In this document: positions 5,924-7,239 of the stretch, piece by piece
Layout: each line of letters starts with the position of its first letter
Numbering within the stretch: the first letter of the stretch is position 1
Origin: an uncultured Collinsella sp.
Lineage (GTDB): Bacteria; Actinomycetota; Coriobacteriia; Coriobacteriales; Coriobacteriaceae
DNA: 7,239 bases
Reading direction: 5' to 3'
Assembly (NCBI GenBank): GCA_934654605.1
Contig: CAKUGH010000070.1
Coordinates: 1-7,239, forward strand
Notes under the pieces: model-generated
Database searches by the model: none
What the model saw: only the letters and a program-made list of their open reading frames with translations
What the model was told of the DNA's origin: nothing
Translations under genes and position numbers: made by a program

Positions 5924-6565
5924 ATGTCAACGGACAAGACTGGTTATGTGAGCGTTGGTGCCGAGATTGAGGATAAAGTCATGCCCGATCGCGTGGTCTT
6001 TGACATTGGTTTTGGTGGCCGCTTTGATACCAAGGAGGCGTGCCTGGATGATTACAACGTCGACCGCGCCAAGGTCGCCGCTGCGCTGGTACCCTTTGGT
6101 CTGGATGGCGAGCTGACGTGCCGCAGGTACACCTGCTATGCACAGACGACGCGCAAGAGGGCAATAATCGTTGGCTACAACTACTATGCGTACGGCACGG
6201 TTGCCGCATCTGTCGACTCGACCGACTTTGCGGCCGTCTGGACGGCGCTCAATACCTGCGGATCGCATGCCGACATGAACATTCGATTCGAGCTGGCGGA
6301 TGAACGTGCGGCAGAGGATGCCTTGATTGCCCGTGCCGTCGAGCGTGCTCGTGGTAACGCACAGGCGCTTGCCACGGCGGCGGGGTCTAAACTGGGTGGC
6401 ATCAAGCATATCTCGTACAACAGCAGATCAGGAGATTATGGCAGGGTGTGCTGCGCTACCATGGGCGTTCCCGGCGGGGCGCCCGGAGGCTTCGAGGAGA
6501 CAGTGCTGGATCCGGAACCCATCGAGGTCGAGTGCTCTGTCGATGTCGAGTGGTGGTTGGAGTAG
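5924..6565 (+). CDS. SIMPL-domain (DUF541) protein
   Basis: The product is 213 residues, the normal size of SIMPL/DUF541 proteins (relatives include Brucella BP26 and E. coli YggE). The pattern fits: an N-terminal strand ending in PDRVVFDIGFGG, YTCYAQTTRKRAIIVGYNYY with the typical I-x-GY element near the middle, a region like FELADERAAEDALIARAVER, the helix ARGNAQALATAAGSKLGGIKHISY, and a last strand PIEVECSVDVEWWLE. Many relatives are exported, but I see no signal peptide, so a cytoplasmic location is likely. The molecular function is unknown; relatives have been linked to oxidative stress or to ring-shaped oligomers. I choose ATG 5924 because AAGGA (5911-5915) lies 8 nt upstream; a GTG at 5906 would add six residues but overlaps that SD. 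It is probably monocistronic, after the terminator at 5834-5863. Confidence 0.85.
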   Translation: MSTDKTGYVSVGAEIEDKVMPDRVVFDIGFGGRFDTKEACLDDYNVDRAKVAAALVPFGLDGELTCRRYTCYAQTTRKRAIIVGYNYYAYGTVAASVDSTDFAAVWTALNTCGSHADMNIRFELADERAAEDALIARAVERARGNAQALATAAGSKLGGIKHISYNSRSGDYGRVCCATMGVPGGAPGGFEETVLDPEPIEVECSVDVEWWLE

Positions 6566-6600
6566 GGGGACGAGTCTCAGATCCGTAACCGAAAATCCAT

Positions 6601-6629
6601 TTGTTAAACCTGGCGCCCGTGGGTAGAAT
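6601..6629 (+). promoter_or_regulatory. Sigma-70-type promoter reading towards the small-peptide gene (antisense)
   Basis: TTGTTA (6601-6606), a 17-bp spacer and TAGAAT (6624-6629) form a good vegetative promoter with a start near 6634-6638. It faces the minus-strand 41-residue gene, whose stop codon lies about 60 bp downstream. No plus-strand gene follows until 7082, so an antisense RNA is the simplest product. Confidence 0.6.
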
Positions 6630-6635
6630 AGTGTC

Positions 6636-6720
6636 GACGGCAGCCCAAGTTCTGCAAAGCTGGGCAGCGCCGTTACTTAGCATAAGGGGTTAATGCCTTA
6701 ACGGCGTCGACCCCTTCTGT
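6636..6720 (+). ncRNA. Candidate structured antisense RNA (putative type I antitoxin)
   Basis: Downstream of the 6601-6629 promoter the sequence is rich in pairing. GCCCA (6643-6647) pairs with TGGGC (6661-6665). GCCGTTA (6669-6675) pairs with TAACGGC (6699-6705), with GCAT/ATGC inside. GTCGACG (6633-6639) can close both with CGTCGAC (6705-6711), although its first bases may precede the start site. An alternative stem AAGGGGT (6684-6690) with ACCCCTT (6710-6716), followed by CTGTT, could end the RNA. The RNA would overlap the last codons of the minus-strand peptide gene and its 3' untranslated region, as antitoxin RNAs of convergent type I modules do. Expression and ends are inferred. Confidence 0.4.
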
Positions 6721-6823
6721 TACGTTTCGAACACTGCTTAAGTGCCTCGGAAAGTCCGATAAGCGCCGTGAGGAGCGAGACCAGAGCGGTCAGGAGCTTC
6801 ACGAAATCAATCAGATCGGTCAT
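6698..6823 (-). CDS. 41-residue hydrophobic basic-tailed peptide, candidate type I toxin
   Basis: This gene encodes 41 residues: a short acidic start (MTDLIDFVK), a hydrophobic/amphipathic helix LLTALVSLLTALIGLSEAL (about 10-28), and a strongly basic end (KRNRRGRRR) before TAA. A small membrane peptide with a cationic tail is the typical build of type I toxins such as TisB, TxpA/BsrG and Fst, but I recognise no specific family. The start is set by GGAGGTGAT (6836-6828), a nine-base match to the anti-SD with the GGAGG core 8 nt from ATG, one of the strongest ribosome sites in the window. Upstream in-frame ATGs exist (6829 and 6844), but the first is too close to the SD and the second lies before it. 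Its 3' end faces a converging promoter, and its 5' region carries an SOS-box-like site. If correct, it would depolarise or damage the membrane when produced. Confidence 0.66.
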   Translation of the reverse strand: MTDLIDFVKLLTALVSLLTALIGLSEALKQCSKRNRRGRRR

Positions 6824-6831
6824 GGGCATCA

Positions 6832-6849
6832 CCTCCCGTCGCATGGAGG
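6832..6849 (-). promoter_or_regulatory. Hairpin masking the Shine-Dalgarno of the small peptide
   Basis: In the minus-strand RNA, CCTCC (6849-6845) is exactly complementary to the SD core GGAGG (6836-6832), with an 8-nt loop ATGCGACG between them. This short stem could hold the ribosome site closed, a common feature of type I toxin messengers, which are often translated only after processing or through an upstream standby site. Confidence 0.5.
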
Positions 6850-6887
6850 GCGCTGCCCGGCACATGGAGCTGCCGTCAACAACAGCT

Positions 6888-6917
6888 ATTCTATCAAATC
6901 GCAGCTATAAATACGAA
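6888..6917 (-). promoter_or_regulatory. Likely promoter of the small-peptide gene (extended -10)
   Basis: On the minus strand TGATAGAAT gives an extended -10 (TAGAAT at 6893-6888 with TG one base upstream). The -35 region (about 6917-6911, TTCGTA or TCGTAT) is weak and lies under the SOS-box-like palindrome. The transcript would start near 6880 and have a leader of about 57 nt. Confidence 0.5.
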
Positions 6918-6927
6918 TGCATGTTCG
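6914..6927. promoter_or_regulatory. LexA/SOS-box-like palindrome
   Basis: CGAATGCATGTTCG matches the Gram-positive/actinobacterial SOS box consensus CGAACRNRYGTTCG at 13 of 14 positions; read on the minus strand it is CGAACATGCATTCG, also 13 of 14. It overlaps the -35 region of the minus-strand peptide promoter, where bound LexA would block transcription until DNA damage. It might instead serve the plus-strand exonuclease gene, whose start is about 155 bp away. The LexA consensus of this organism is assumed, not seen. Confidence 0.55.
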
Positions 6928-7001
6928 ATAATAACAGCGGCGTGATTCTCTAATGAGCAGCCTTTCACGAGGGCGCGAGAAGGCCGTGCTGGGCGATTAT
7001 A

Positions 7002-7038
7002 TGTCCGCACGGGCGCTTATCCTTACGGCAATGTAGCC
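7002..7038 (+). repeat. 37-bp element, copy 2, upstream of the exonuclease gene
   Basis: TGTCCGCACGGGCG (7002-7015) is an exact copy of 5865-5878. After a different 6-bp stretch, 12 of the next 17 bases match copy 1 in the same order. It ends 43 bp before the exonuclease start. The hairpin of copy 1 is not preserved here, so the conserved part is the leading 14-mer and the GCAANGTAG portion. The rest of 6928-7081 holds no gene that I can support. Confidence 0.5.
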
Positions 7039-7081
7039 GCCTATGTAACGAGCGGCAGTTGACGGAGAAAGGCCCCAAACA

Positions 7082-7239
7082 GTGGCAACAGAAAAGACGC
7101 CGGGTATAGCGGCTATCGATACGACGAACTTTGCGCGCCAGATCGTGTTCGACTTTGAGTTGGCGCCGGTGCCAAAGCAGCGCCAGCGCCGCGGGCTGCG
7201 CAACGAGATCATCGAGGTCGGCGCCGTTAAGCTCGACAA
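7082..7239 (+). CDS. Start of a DEDDh-type 3'-5' exonuclease (cut by the window end)
   Basis: The open frame starts at GTG 7082 and runs off the window after 52 codons. QIVFDFELAPVP (about 20-31) followed by NEIIEVGAVKLD (about 41-52) matches the first exonuclease motif of DnaQ/KapD-like enzymes, where the D-x-E of FDFE binds the catalytic metal and the EIIEVGAVKL strand follows. The stretch between them (KQRQRRGLR) is basic. The remaining motifs lie beyond the window, so activity cannot be judged. GGAGAAAGG (7064-7072) is the SD, and an in-frame stop at 7046-7048 with no ATG after it leaves GTG as the start. Close family members remove nucleotides from DNA or RNA 3' ends. The 37-bp element lies upstream. 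Confidence 0.75.
   Translation, partial: MATEKTPGIAAIDTTNFARQIVFDFELAPVPKQRQRRGLRNEIIEVGAVKLD

Noticed and set aside
5275..5970. 231-residue frame taken as a complete gene
   Set aside because: Only its middle resembles DUF4143 proteins. It lacks the ATPase half and an SD, and after 5739 it reads a wrong frame across a terminator and into the SIMPL gene.
6768..6953. 61-residue plus-strand open frame opposite the small peptide
   Set aside because: No SD and no domain; the opposite strand carries the nine-base SD and the coherent hydrophobic peptide.
6953..7036. 27-residue plus-strand open frame starting MSSLSRGREK
   Set aside because: There is no convincing SD, it overlaps the 37-bp element at 7002-7038, and it has no feature beyond chance.

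Overview
The window looks like a chromosomal segment of a GC-rich, anaerobic gut actinobacterium. A Collinsella-like member of the Coriobacteriia is my best guess. This rests on codon style, an Fe-S flavin enoate reductase, the type of ATP-binding accessory genes and GC-rich interspersed hairpin repeats. No rRNA or marker gene is present, so the taxonomy is inference.

Layout, left to right. Positions 1-29 may hold the last codons of an upstream gene. Positions 51-251 hold an array of about 61-bp degenerate hairpin repeats. Next comes a divergent pair: a MerR-family regulator on the minus strand (255-1076) and a three-domain FMN/4Fe-4S/FAD enoate-reductase-type oxidoreductase on the plus strand (1223-3232). 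Their 146-bp intergenic region contains a MerR-style operator-promoter, and the oxidoreductase ends in a clear terminator (3274-3312). A second array of the same repeats in the same orientation (3349-3664) follows, so the merR-oxidoreductase cassette is bracketed by direct repeats.

The accessory block starts at a perfect 20-bp-arm inverted repeat (3716-3761). This sits just before an archaeal-ATPase/DUF234-type ATPase with a nuclease-like C-terminus (3785-5197). Its stop codon lies in the first copy of a 23-bp tandem repeat (5192-5280). After that comes a truncated, frameshifted remnant of a second ATPase, of the DUF4143 class (5356-5824), and a terminator.

The right-hand block has a SIMPL-domain protein (5924-6565) and the start of a DEDDh-type 3'-5' exonuclease (7082 to the window end). 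Between them is what I consider the main discovery. A 41-residue hydrophobic, basic-tailed peptide is encoded on the minus strand (6823-6698) behind a very strong Shine-Dalgarno sequence that can be masked by a hairpin. A converging plus-strand promoter (6601-6629) would make a structured antisense RNA over the peptide's 3' end. A LexA/SOS-box-like palindrome (6914-6927) overlaps the -35 region of the likely peptide promoter. Together this resembles an SOS-inducible type I toxin-antitoxin module organised like E. coli tisB/istR but without recognisable sequence similarity.
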